A stretch of 64,000 nucleotides of DNA from Mycolicibacterium sp. MU0050. GTDB taxonomy: Bacteria; Actinomycetota; Actinomycetes; Mycobacteriales; Mycobacteriaceae. Numbering within the stretch: the stretch's first letter is position 1; the number at the start of each line of letters is the position of its first letter. The position numbers and the translations under genes were made by a program. The notes beneath the pieces were generated by a model, which ran no database searches, was not told the DNA's origin, and was given only the letters and a program-made list of their open reading frames with translations. Of the stretch, positions 28,972 through 36,794 are shown in pieces. Location of the stretch: contig NZ_OY726395.1 in NCBI RefSeq assembly GCF_963378085.1, positions 992,001 through 1,056,000 on the forward strand, in the 5' to 3' direction.

Positions 28972-30597
28972 ATGACCCGGACCGAACCCGCACCGGCTGA
29001 ACAACGCCACTTCGACGTCCTTGTCATCGGGGCCGGCTTCGCCGGGTTGCGGATGCTCATCGAGATGCGCGGCAGGGGGCTGAGCGCTCATCTGCTCGAG
29101 GCGGGCTCCGACGTCGGCGGGACGTGGTACTGGAACCGCTACCCGGGGGCCCGCACCGACACCGAGAGCTGGGCGTACTGCTACAGCTTCGATCCGCAGC
29201 TCCTCCAAGAGTGGGACTGGCGCGACCGCTATCCCTCGCAACGGGACGTTCACGCGTACCTCTCCCACGTGGCCGACCGGTACGACCTGCGCGGAAGCAT
29301 CGAACTCAACTCCAAAGTCGCGGCCATCGTGCGTGATTCGACCGCGAACCGGTGGGACGTCACCACCGACGACGGCCGCGCTTACCGCGCCAAATTCGTC
29401 ATCGCCGCCACCGGTGGTATCGCCGCCGGCTACCGGCCGGACTTCCCGGGGTTCGAGGACTTCCAGGGCCAGTGGTTCATGTCGTCGGCCTGGCCCAAGG
29501 AGCCGGTCGACTTCACCGGCAAGCGGGTGGGCATCTTCGGCACCGGATCCACCGGCGTGCAACTGATCCCGCAGATCGCGCAGACCGCCGAGCACCTCAC
29601 CGTGTTCCAGCGCACGCCGAACTTCGTGATCCCGGGACGGAACCTGCCCCTCGAAGCCGAGCAGCAGAAGGCCATCAAGCGCAACTACGACAGCGTGTGG
29701 GAGCTCGCCCACAACCAGGTGTTCGGGTTCCCGATGCGCCAGGCCGGGCGCAACGCCAACGACGTCACGGCCGAGGAACGCGAGCGCATCTTCGAACAGG
29801 GCTGGGAAAAGGGCGGATTCAGATTCATCTTCGAGACCTTCGACGACCTCTTCGTCGACGAGCAGGCCAACGAGTACGCCGCGGAGTTCGTCCGGAACAA
29901 GATCCGGGCAATCGTCTGCGACCCTGACGTCGCTGAAATGCTCTGTCCGACCAACCATCCCATCGGCACCAAACGCCCGCCGATCGGCACCCAGTACTAC
30001 GAAACCTACAACCGCGACAACGTCACGCTCGTGGACATCAGTGCCGACCCCGTCGACCGCATCACCGAGTCCGGCGTCGCCACCACCAACGGCGTCTTCG
30101 ACCTCGACATCCTGGTCTTCGCCACCGGCTTCAAGGTCGGAACCGGCTCGCTGGAGCGCATCGACGTCCGCGGCGAAGGCGGCCTGCCCCTCAGCGAGGT
30201 GTGGGCGGACGGTCCGCAAACCCTCATGGGCGTCGGCGTCACCGGGTTCCCGAACTTTTTCCTGGTGGGCGGCCCGCATTCGACGATCGGCAACGCGCCG
30301 CCGGTCGCCGAGCGTGTCACCACCTGGGTGGGGGAGGTCATCGACCACATGGCCCAGACCGGCGCCGACACCATCGAACCGACCCAGGAGGCCATGGACC
30401 AGTGGGGACACCTGCTGCAAGCCATCGTCGACACCACGCTGCTGGAGAAGGGCAAGGCCGCCGGGTCGTGGTTCTTCGGCGCCAACACCCCCGGCGGGCC
30501 CAACCGCATCGTCCTGTACGCCGCCGGCGTGCCGGGCTACTTCGGCGAACTCGAGCAGTCCGCCAAGACCGGCTATCCCGGCTTCAAATTCCAATAG
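28972..30597 (+). CDS. Baeyer-Villiger-type flavin monooxygenase
   Basis: A 541-residue FAD/NADPH enzyme of the cyclohexanone/phenylacetone monooxygenase family: first Rossmann VIGAGFAGLRM, the long BVMO motif GGTWYWNRYPGARTDTES, and the second Rossmann GIFGTGSTGVQL. The short fingerprint FxGxxxHxxxW reads F164-x-G166-x-x-x-M170-x-x-x-W174, with Met in place of His. It would insert oxygen next to a ketone, or act as a plain hydroxylase or oxidase if the Met changes chemistry. ATG 28972 is chosen over GTG 28942. Probably an operon with the downstream SnoaL-like gene. Confidence 0.93.
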   Translation: MTRTEPAPAEQRHFDVLVIGAGFAGLRMLIEMRGRGLSAHLLEAGSDVGGTWYWNRYPGARTDTESWAYCYSFDPQLLQEWDWRDRYPSQRDVHAYLSHVADRYDLRGSIELNSKVAAIVRDSTANRWDVTTDDGRAYRAKFVIAATGGIAAGYRPDFPGFEDFQGQWFMSSAWPKEPVDFTGKRVGIFGTGSTGVQLIPQIAQTAEHLTVFQRTPNFVIPGRNLPLEAEQQKAIKRNYDSVWELAHNQVFGFPMRQAGRNANDVTAEERERIFEQGWEKGGFRFIFETFDDLFVDEQANEYAAEFVRNKIRAIVCDPDVAEMLCPTNHPIGTKRPPIGTQYYETYNRDNVTLVDISADPVDRITESGVATTNGVFDLDILVFATGFKVGTGSLERIDVRGEGGLPLSEVWADGPQTLMGVGVTGFPNFFLVGGPHSTIGNAPPVAERVTTWVGEVIDHMAQTGADTIEPTQEAMDQWGHLLQAIVDTTLLEKGKAAGSWFFGANTPGGPNRIVLYAAGVPGYFGELEQSAKTGYPGFKFQ

Positions 30598-30628
30598 AAC
30601 CCAACGACTTTCGACAAGGGAGCACGCC

Positions 30629-31006
30629 ATGACCGACTTCGTGAAGATCGCGGACGAGTTCTTCGCCGCCTACAACAGCGGCGACATCGACGCGGTGGAG
30701 CGCGCCCTGTCGCCCACGCTGGACTTCGCCCACAACAACCGGGGATTCGCGACGCAGAACCGCGCCGAATTGATCGCCGTGCTAAGTCAATTCGTCGAAT
30801 CGATCATGCCGGACCGCAAGTTCGGCACTCCGTCGCGCGTGACCGCCCACGGCAACGTCGTGATCAGGGAAGCCCGATGGACCGGTACCCCCACACAGGA
30901 CATTCCGGGCTTCGGCCCCGCCGGCGAACTCCTCGATCTCCAGCTGTGCAGCGTCCTGCGGTTCGACGACGACGGGATCATCGTGGAGTGGAAAGACTAC
31001 GGCTGA
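30629..31006 (+). CDS. SnoaL-like / NTF2-fold protein after the BVMO
   Basis: A 125-residue NTF2-fold protein (FVKIADEFFAAYNSGDIDAVERALSPTLDFAHNNRG). ATG 30629 has AAGGGAG 7 nt upstream, and the gene lies 31 bp after the BVMO stop, so it is very likely co-transcribed. It might isomerise, hydrolyse or bind the BVMO product, but no catalytic residue set can be assigned with confidence. Confidence 0.82.
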   Translation: MTDFVKIADEFFAAYNSGDIDAVERALSPTLDFAHNNRGFATQNRAELIAVLSQFVESIMPDRKFGTPSRVTAHGNVVIREARWTGTPTQDIPGFGPAGELLDLQLCSVLRFDDDGIIVEWKDYG

Positions 31007-31023
31007 TCCCGAGCCCGTGCACT

Positions 31024-31680
31024 CTAAGGGGCGACCATGCCCGCCCCGGGTCGCAGAATCTGACTGCACCAGGTGACGGCCTGAGCGGCAAAGTCGTGCG
31101 CGGAGACGGCTTCCGAGGTGTCCATCAACCGTTCGTTGAGCAGGGTCGTCACGCCGCCGACGCAGAACAAGGCCGCGTCGAAGTCCTCCGGGCCGGCGTC
31201 GCGGTCGGGGTGTAGCACGGACAGTATCGCCGCGGCCACGCGATGCTGGGCGACCCGAATGTGCTCGGCTGCCGCCGCGATGTGCCGGGCGTCGGTGAGG
31301 TAGATGCGGACCGCCAGCGGATCGGATTCAGCGTGCGCGACGAATGCGGCCAGCCCCAGGGTCAGGCGGGTCTCCACGGTGGCCTCCTCGGGCGCGCTGC
31401 TGGCTTGCATCATGGCGGCGAAGGGCTCCTCGAGGACGTCCTCGATCACCGCCTCGACCAGCGCCCCGACGCTGGCGAACTGCTCGTAGAAGTAGCGGTC
31501 GGTCAGCTTCGCCCGGGCCGAGACGGCGCGGACACTGATCGCCGACACTCCGCCGTCGCGCCACAAGTCCTTGGCGGCTTCCAGCAGCGCCTTGCGCCTC
31601 AGCTGCCGGCGTTGCTCGGCCGGAACCCCGGCGTATCGACGGTCCCTGGCGCCCGTGCCGGCTGGTGGGGCGTCTGTCAT
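31024..31680 (-). CDS. TetR-family regulator divergent from carotenoid oxygenase
   Basis: A 218-residue TetR regulator with HTH VSAISVRAVSARAKLTDRYFYEQFASVGALVEAV and a helical C-terminal domain. It is transcribed away from the carotenoid-oxygenase gene, with a 75-bp shared promoter region containing a 16-bp palindrome. The likely targets are itself and the oxygenase. Confidence 0.9.
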   Translation of the reverse strand: MTDAPPAGTGARDRRYAGVPAEQRRQLRRKALLEAAKDLWRDGGVSAISVRAVSARAKLTDRYFYEQFASVGALVEAVIEDVLEEPFAAMMQASSAPEEATVETRLTLGLAAFVAHAESDPLAVRIYLTDARHIAAAAEHIRVAQHRVAAAILSVLHPDRDAGPEDFDAALFCVGGVTTLLNERLMDTSEAVSAHDFAAQAVTWCSQILRPGAGMVAP

Positions 31681-31696
31681 GTCATGCGCTCCGCTC

Positions 31697-31714
31697 TTGA
31701 CAACTGAGGTTGTC
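31697..31714. promoter_or_regulatory. TetR-type operator in the divergent promoter region
   Basis: GACAAC-TGAG-GTTGTC (31699-31714) is a perfect 6-bp-arm palindrome. It overlaps TTGACA (31697-31702), a consensus -35 for the rightward gene, so binding should block transcription of the carotenoid oxygenase. Confidence 0.55.
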
Positions 31715-31755
31715 GTGCCGAAAACTGACGACGGCTGTCCTCAGACTGAAGAATT

Positions 31756-33219
31756 ATGACTGCCATTGTGCCCGACCAGCCGTCGCTGCATGAACTGCAC
31801 AGCCGTCCGTTCGCTTCCCTGCGCGAGGAATACGACTACCGGGTCGAGGACATCGAAGGCGCGCTGCCCGCCGCCCTCACCGGAACGCTGTTCCGGATCG
31901 GCCCGGGCAAGTTCGAGGTCGGCGACACCGTGCTCAAGACCATGTTCGACGCCGACGGGATGGTGTCGCGTTTCATCCTCGACGGGAAGTCGGTGCACTT
32001 CACCAACCGTTATGTGCGCACCGAGCAGTACCTTGGCGGAGACACCATGAGTCGGCGCGGAATCACCACCAACGCGCCGTCGCTGCGCGGGAACCTGCGC
32101 TGGCCGGCCAACACGGCCAACACCAACATCGTCTCGATGTGTGGTGAGCTGCTGGCGCTGTGGGAAGGGGGCCGCCCGCACCGGATCGACCCCGAATCCC
32201 TGGACACGTTGGGTACCAAGCACTTCGACGGCGACCGGCTGGGATACCTGGGCGCGTTCTCGGCGCATCCGAAGTGGGACCCCCGCACCGGTGAGGTGTA
32301 CAACTTCGGGCTCGACCTGTTCCCGACGCCCCGACTGCGTTGCTACCGCATCGACCCCAGCGGCCGCTGCACGCAGATCAACAGCCTGGGTCTCTGGGAC
32401 ATGGTGTGGAACCACGACTTCGCGCTGACCGAACGTCACATGGTGTTCGTCCTGGACCCGCTGCGGCCCAACATCCGCACGCTGTTGCGCACCCGTTCCC
32501 TCGAGCGGGCGCTGGAGTATCAGGTCCGCAACGGGTCGACGCGGTTCGCCCTGGTTCCTCGCGACGGGTCGGCGCCCCGGGTCATCGAACACGACCCGAT
32601 CTTTCACATCCACGTCACCAACGCCTACGAGGACGGCACCGACACGGTGGTCGAGTTCATCCGGTTCGAGGATCCGCAGGTCTTCATCCAACTCGGGGAA
32701 CGCATCGAAGCGCCCGGCGACAGCGCCGATCCGCGGGCACACCTGACCATCGATGAGTGGCCCCGCGGTCATCTGGTCCGGTACCGAATCACCAAGTCCG
32801 GCCGGATTACCGAGACCGTGCTCTCCGACGGTGCACCGATGGAGTTCCCGCAGTACGACTGGCGACGTTCCACCAGCGAGCACTCGATCACCTACGCGGC
32901 CGCGGCCAGTTCCGATCTGGGGCACTACAACTCCGTCGTCAGGATCGATCACCGCACCGGCACCCGCAGCGAGTTCGATTTCGGGTTGGCCCAGACCGGC
33001 GAACCGCTGTTCGTGCCGCGCTCGGCCGACGCCGCCGAGGACGACGGGTGGCTGTTGGTGGTCAATCACGACCTGGTGACCCATCGCTCGGCATTGGTCA
33101 TCTTCGATGCGCGCCGACTCGCCGACGGACCGCTGTGCACCGCACATTTGAAGCATCACCTCCCCATCGGGTTTCACGGCACCTTCCGTCGACAGATCGC
33201 ACAACCCGCGCCGGTCTGA
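31756..33219 (+). CDS. Carotenoid oxygenase (apocarotenoid/stilbene cleavage family)
   Basis: A 487-residue non-heme iron dioxygenase. The seven-bladed propeller family's four iron-binding His are recognisable: H171 (FSAHPKWD), H220 (VWNHDFAL), H284 (IFHIHVTNA) and H474 (GFHGTF). The family cleaves C=C bonds in carotenoids, apocarotenals or stilbenes; the substrate is unknown. No carotenoid biosynthesis genes are in the window, so a scavenged or lignin-derived substrate is possible. No signal peptide. Confidence 0.93.
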   Translation: MTAIVPDQPSLHELHSRPFASLREEYDYRVEDIEGALPAALTGTLFRIGPGKFEVGDTVLKTMFDADGMVSRFILDGKSVHFTNRYVRTEQYLGGDTMSRRGITTNAPSLRGNLRWPANTANTNIVSMCGELLALWEGGRPHRIDPESLDTLGTKHFDGDRLGYLGAFSAHPKWDPRTGEVYNFGLDLFPTPRLRCYRIDPSGRCTQINSLGLWDMVWNHDFALTERHMVFVLDPLRPNIRTLLRTRSLERALEYQVRNGSTRFALVPRDGSAPRVIEHDPIFHIHVTNAYEDGTDTVVEFIRFEDPQVFIQLGERIEAPGDSADPRAHLTIDEWPRGHLVRYRITKSGRITETVLSDGAPMEFPQYDWRRSTSEHSITYAAAASSDLGHYNSVVRIDHRTGTRSEFDFGLAQTGEPLFVPRSADAAEDDGWLLVVNHDLVTHRSALVIFDARRLADGPLCTAHLKHHLPIGFHGTFRRQIAQPAPV

Positions 33220-33342
33220 GGTTGTCCGTCGCGTGACGGGCGCGAACGGCGGCCGATGTCAACGCCTTTCAACACCACGGCAACATCGCTGCAACAACCC
33301 CTGCGTAACTTCCTGGCCACCGACAACCCGGAGGTCACCTGG

Positions 33343-34713
33343 ATGAAATCCCCGTTCGCGCAAGCCGCCGCCGAAACCCTCGCGAAAGGAATCGGGCGCC
33401 GCGATTTCGTTCGCGTCGTCGCGGCGGTGAGCGCCGGCGCGGGTCTGACCGCCGCCGGCGCCGGCTGCGCGAACCACGAGTCCGTCCAGGCGGAGACCGT
33501 CGGTGCCGCCGGCGGCACCCCCAAAGGCTTCGAGGTCCTGCAACCCGGCCACGGCAGCATCGCCGGCGACCATTACCTGCAATCGAACCCCGACGAGGTG
33601 CTCTGGGGGTACGTGCCGACCGTGCACGCCGCAGCGAGCATGCGGATGCGCTCGGGGCAGACGATCACCGTCGACACCGTCTCGCACGAGGGCGTCCTCG
33701 AGGACCAGGGCCGCAACCCCGTCGAATACTTCGGCGGCAGGGGAGTCGATCAATCCGAGGTGCTGCAGGACGCGATCGCCGTCGCCGCCGACTACAACCG
33801 CACCCCGCGCAACTTCGACAAGGACGGCCCGCACGTGGTGACCGGGCCGGTGTTCGTCGAGGGCGCCCAGCCCGGCGACGTGCTGAAAATCGAGACGCTG
33901 GAAGCCATTCCGCGCGTGCCCTACGGCGTGGTGTCCAGCCGCCACGGCAAAGGCTCGCTGGCCCGCACAGCCGACGGCGGCGCCCCGGACGGCATCAGCC
34001 TCGACGAGGTGATGCCGCCGGTGGCCACCGACCGCCGCCCCGGCGCCAACCCGGCCGACTACGGCAACGTCTCGACGTTCACCGCCGTCGAGGACGGCCA
34101 CGGCGTCATGGCCTACGGCGACGCGCGGGTGCGGTTCCCGCTCGCGCCGTTCATGGGAATCATGGGGGTGGCCTTCTCCCAGGACCGCGACCCCACCGCG
34201 GCCACCGCGAACTCGGTCCCACCCACCATCGCCGGCGGCAACATCGACATCCGGCTGCTGGGCGCGGGCTCCACCCTGTATCTGCCGGTGTTCGCCGAGG
34301 GGGCGTTGTTCTACGTCGGCGATCCACACATGGCGATGGGCGACGGCGAGGTGGCGCTGACGGCGATGGAGGGCTCGCTGCGCGGCACCTACCGGCTCAC
34401 GGTGTGCAAGCCGGGATCCGGGGACGCACCGTCGGTGGCCTACCACTATCCGTTCGCCGAAACGAGCGACGCCTGGGTGCCCATCGGGCTGTCCGACCCC
34501 GACGGCGCCATCGACGGCAACGGCTCGGACCTCAACATCGCGATGCGCCGCGCCGTGGTCAACGCCCTGGACTTCCTGCAGAACGACCAGGGGATGGACC
34601 GCGCCACCGCCTACGCCTATCTGTCCGCCGCCTCGGACTTCGTGATCTCCCAGGTGGTCGACCGCACGGTCGGCGTGCACGGCCAGATCTACAAGTCCCA
34701 TTTCCAGGGGTGA
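33343..34713 (+). CDS. Tat-exported acetamidase/formamidase-like lipoprotein
   Basis: A 456-residue FmdA/AmdA-family protein (VLQPGHGSIAGDHYLQSNPDEVLWGY; late NGSDLNIAMRRAV). The N terminus carries a twin-arginine signal (IGRRDFVRVV) and a Cys after AAGAG, consistent with a Tat-exported lipoprotein. ATG 33343 is preferred because GGAGGT lies 7 nt upstream; ATG 33256 would add 29 residues before the Tat motif. Family members hydrolyse formamide or acetamide to ammonia and are usually cytosolic, so export is unusual. Confidence 0.85.
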   Translation: MKSPFAQAAAETLAKGIGRRDFVRVVAAVSAGAGLTAAGAGCANHESVQAETVGAAGGTPKGFEVLQPGHGSIAGDHYLQSNPDEVLWGYVPTVHAAASMRMRSGQTITVDTVSHEGVLEDQGRNPVEYFGGRGVDQSEVLQDAIAVAADYNRTPRNFDKDGPHVVTGPVFVEGAQPGDVLKIETLEAIPRVPYGVVSSRHGKGSLARTADGGAPDGISLDEVMPPVATDRRPGANPADYGNVSTFTAVEDGHGVMAYGDARVRFPLAPFMGIMGVAFSQDRDPTAATANSVPPTIAGGNIDIRLLGAGSTLYLPVFAEGALFYVGDPHMAMGDGEVALTAMEGSLRGTYRLTVCKPGSGDAPSVAYHYPFAETSDAWVPIGLSDPDGAIDGNGSDLNIAMRRAVVNALDFLQNDQGMDRATAYAYLSAASDFVISQVVDRTVGVHGQIYKSHFQG

Positions 34714-34782
34714 CGCACCCACCGTCCACAGCCCGCGGAATTGGTGTCCGCGTGGCCAACTGGAAGCCAGTACTGTCAGACC

Positions 34783-35196
34783 ATGTCAAATGCCCCGGAG
34801 TTCACCGAGTTACCGGCCGTCTGGCAGCGGCGGTTCGCCTTCTTCCGCCAGTACGGCCCGGTGGGCTCCACCCCGGAGGCCAAGGCGGCCTACCGCGCGC
34901 TGCCGCTGGGGCAGCGGATGACGCTGGGCTTCAACATCTGGGCCTTCCTGTTCGGCCCGTTCTACTTCCTGGTGAAAGGCATGTGGCGCAAGGCATTGAC
35001 CCTGCTGGGGGTCTCGGTGGCGCTGGGAGTGGCCTCAGTGCTGCTGGGCGTGCCGGACAGCTGGGACCGGGCTCTTGCCGCCGGCTACACCGCCGCCATC
35101 GCAACGGTGACGAACTGGGCCTATTACCTGCACGTGGCCGAGGGCAGCCAGTCCTGGAATCCGCTGGAAGGACTTCGGCGCAAGGGCCCGGCCTGA
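34783..35196 (+). CDS. DUF2628-like membrane protein
   Basis: A 137-residue protein with a cytoplasmic start (FTELPAVWQRRFAFFRQYGP) and two to three hydrophobic segments (FNIWAFLFGPFYFLVKGMWRKALTLLGVSVALG, then ATVTNWAYYLH). The pattern GFNIWAFLFGPFYFL is typical of DUF2628. Function unknown. ATG 34783 is selected; an in-frame GTG at 34741 has no good ribosome-binding site. Confidence 0.8.
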   Translation: MSNAPEFTELPAVWQRRFAFFRQYGPVGSTPEAKAAYRALPLGQRMTLGFNIWAFLFGPFYFLVKGMWRKALTLLGVSVALGVASVLLGVPDSWDRALAAGYTAAIATVTNWAYYLHVAEGSQSWNPLEGLRRKGPA

Positions 35197-35359
35197 TCGC
35201 TGTACCCGACGCCGAGGGCATCGCCGCACGCGAAGTCTCACAGCGCTCACCTCGCCGCTGTGCAGAGTCTGCAACGCAGCCGCATAACCGAGGTCGCCGG
35301 TAGGAAATCCCGGTGCGACACGGTGGACCGCGAATCGTCCACCAGAAGAGGTTGCACCC

Positions 35360-36220
35360 ATGTCCTATGTCAGCCCCGTCGAATTCGTCGGCAAGATGAT
35401 CGACTCCGGCGAGTCCAAGGCCCACATGTCCACCCGGGACACCCTGATCCGCGCCTACATGGCGGGCGCCATCCTGGCCATCGCCGCGGCGTTCGCGGTC
35501 ACCGTCACCGTGCAGACCGGCAGCCCACTGCTCGGCGCGCTGCTGTTCCCGGTCGGCTTCTGCCTGCTCTACCTGCTGGGCTTCGACCTGCTCACCGGGG
35601 TGTTCACGCTGGTGCCGCTGGCCCTGCTGGACAAGCGCCGCGGCGTGACGGTGCGCACGGTGCTGCGCAACTGGGGCTGGGTGTTCCTGGGCAACCTTGC
35701 CGGTGCGCTCACCGTCGCACTGATGATGGCCATCGTCTTCACCTACGGATTCGCCATCGACCCCAACGAGGTGGGGCAGCGTCTCGGCGAGATCGGCCAC
35801 AGCCGCACCGTCGGCTACGCCGAGCACGGCGCGGCCGGCATGCTCACCCTGTTCATCCGCGGGGTGCTGTGCAACTGGATGGTCTCCACCGGCGTGGTCG
35901 CGGCCATGATGTCCACCAGCGTGTCGGGCAAGGTCATCGGGATGTGGATGCCGGTCATGCTGTTCTTCTACATGGGCTTCGAACACTCGGTGGTCAACAT
36001 GTTCCTGTTCCCCTCCGGCCTGATGCTCGGCGGCGACTTCTCCATTGCCGACTACCTGATCTGGAACGAAATCCCCACGGTGGTAGGAAATCTCGTCGGC
36101 GGCCTGGCCTTCGTGGGGCTTACACTGTTCATGACCCATGCGCGCACGGCGGCGCCCAGGTTCGGGCTGCCGGCCGTGGCGCCGTCCGACCCCGTCGAGC
36201 AGAAGAAGGTCAGCGCATGA
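35360..36220 (+). CDS. Formate/nitrite transporter (FNT) family channel
   Basis: A 286-residue FNT channel with six hydrophobic segments and family landmarks (FPVGFCLLYLLGFDLLTGVF, RGVLCNWMVSTGVV, HSVVNMFLFPSGLMLG). FNT pores conduct small monovalent anions or their acids: formate, nitrite, hydrosulfide, lactate. Its stop overlaps the cyanase start (ATGA), so the two are translationally coupled, suggesting cyanate or the bicarbonate/nitrogen products as relevant cargo. ATG 35360 has GAAGAGG 11 nt upstream. Confidence 0.92.
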   Translation: MSYVSPVEFVGKMIDSGESKAHMSTRDTLIRAYMAGAILAIAAAFAVTVTVQTGSPLLGALLFPVGFCLLYLLGFDLLTGVFTLVPLALLDKRRGVTVRTVLRNWGWVFLGNLAGALTVALMMAIVFTYGFAIDPNEVGQRLGEIGHSRTVGYAEHGAAGMLTLFIRGVLCNWMVSTGVVAAMMSTSVSGKVIGMWMPVMLFFYMGFEHSVVNMFLFPSGLMLGGDFSIADYLIWNEIPTVVGNLVGGLAFVGLTLFMTHARTAAPRFGLPAVAPSDPVEQKKVSA

Positions 36221-36666
36221 CACCCATCATGGACAAAGCCGACGCCGCCGCCCTGATCGTCGCCGCCAGGATCCGCAAACAACTCAGCTGGGCCGACATC
36301 GCCGCCGAACTCGACGCGCCAAAGGTGTGGTGCGTCGCGGCGCTGCTGGGCCAGCATCCGCTCACCGCCGAGCAGGCCCAGAAGGTCTGCACATTCCTCG
36401 ACCTCGACGACGCCGTGCGCGAGAGCCTGCAGCTGCAGCCGGCGCGCGGGATCGACCCGGCGCTGCAGTCCGACCCCACCATCTACCGGTTCCAGGAGGC
36501 GCTCGCCGTCTACGGGCCCGCGCTCAAAGAACTCATCCACGAAGAGTTCGGCGACGGCATCATGAGCGCGATCAACTTCAACATCGACGTGCGTCGCCGG
36601 CCGGATCCCGACGGCGACCGCGTGGTGGTCACCTTCGACGGGAAGTTCCTCGACTACCGCTGGTGA
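36217..36666 (+). CDS. cynS: Cyanate hydratase (cyanase)
   Basis: A 149-residue cyanase that converts cyanate plus bicarbonate to ammonia and CO2. The C-terminal catalytic domain is well conserved: YRFQEALAVYG with R91 and E94, and the MSAINF segment with S117, matching the R96/E99/S122 triad of the E. coli enzyme. The N-terminal HTH-like helical domain is present. The gene starts inside the FNT stop. No CynR-type LysR regulator or carbonic anhydrase (CynT) is beside it. Confidence 0.96.
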   Translation: MTPIMDKADAAALIVAARIRKQLSWADIAAELDAPKVWCVAALLGQHPLTAEQAQKVCTFLDLDDAVRESLQLQPARGIDPALQSDPTIYRFQEALAVYGPALKELIHEEFGDGIMSAINFNIDVRRRPDPDGDRVVVTFDGKFLDYRW

Positions 36667-36720
36667 CGGCCGGCCGCTGGTCGTCCTGAGCAGTCCCAAC
36701 TCCGAGGCAACCCGCCCTGG

Positions 36721-36754
36721 CGGTTTCGCCGATATGAGAGTATCGGCGAAACCG
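36721..36754. terminator. Perfect 14-bp inverted repeat after cynS
   Basis: CGGTTTCGCCGATA, loop TGAGAG, TATCGGCGAAACCG: a flawless 14-bp stem lying 54 bp after the cynS stop and 40 bp before the fadD start. It could terminate the FNT-cynS transcript or serve as an operator for the ligase gene. Strand is ambiguous. Confidence 0.65.
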
Positions 36755-36794
36755 TTCGCCGAGCCGCCCGCGAGCGGCGCGCCCAGGGGGGCCA

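Noticed and set aside
28873..30630. Antisense frame of 585 codons over the BVMO gene
   Set aside because: Shadow frame; the BVMO on the other strand has complete family motifs and its own promoter.
33256..33342. ATG 33256 as the start of the amidase-like gene
   Set aside because: It has weak ribosome-binding context, whereas ATG 33343 has GGAGGT at 7 nt and gives a standard-length Tat signal.
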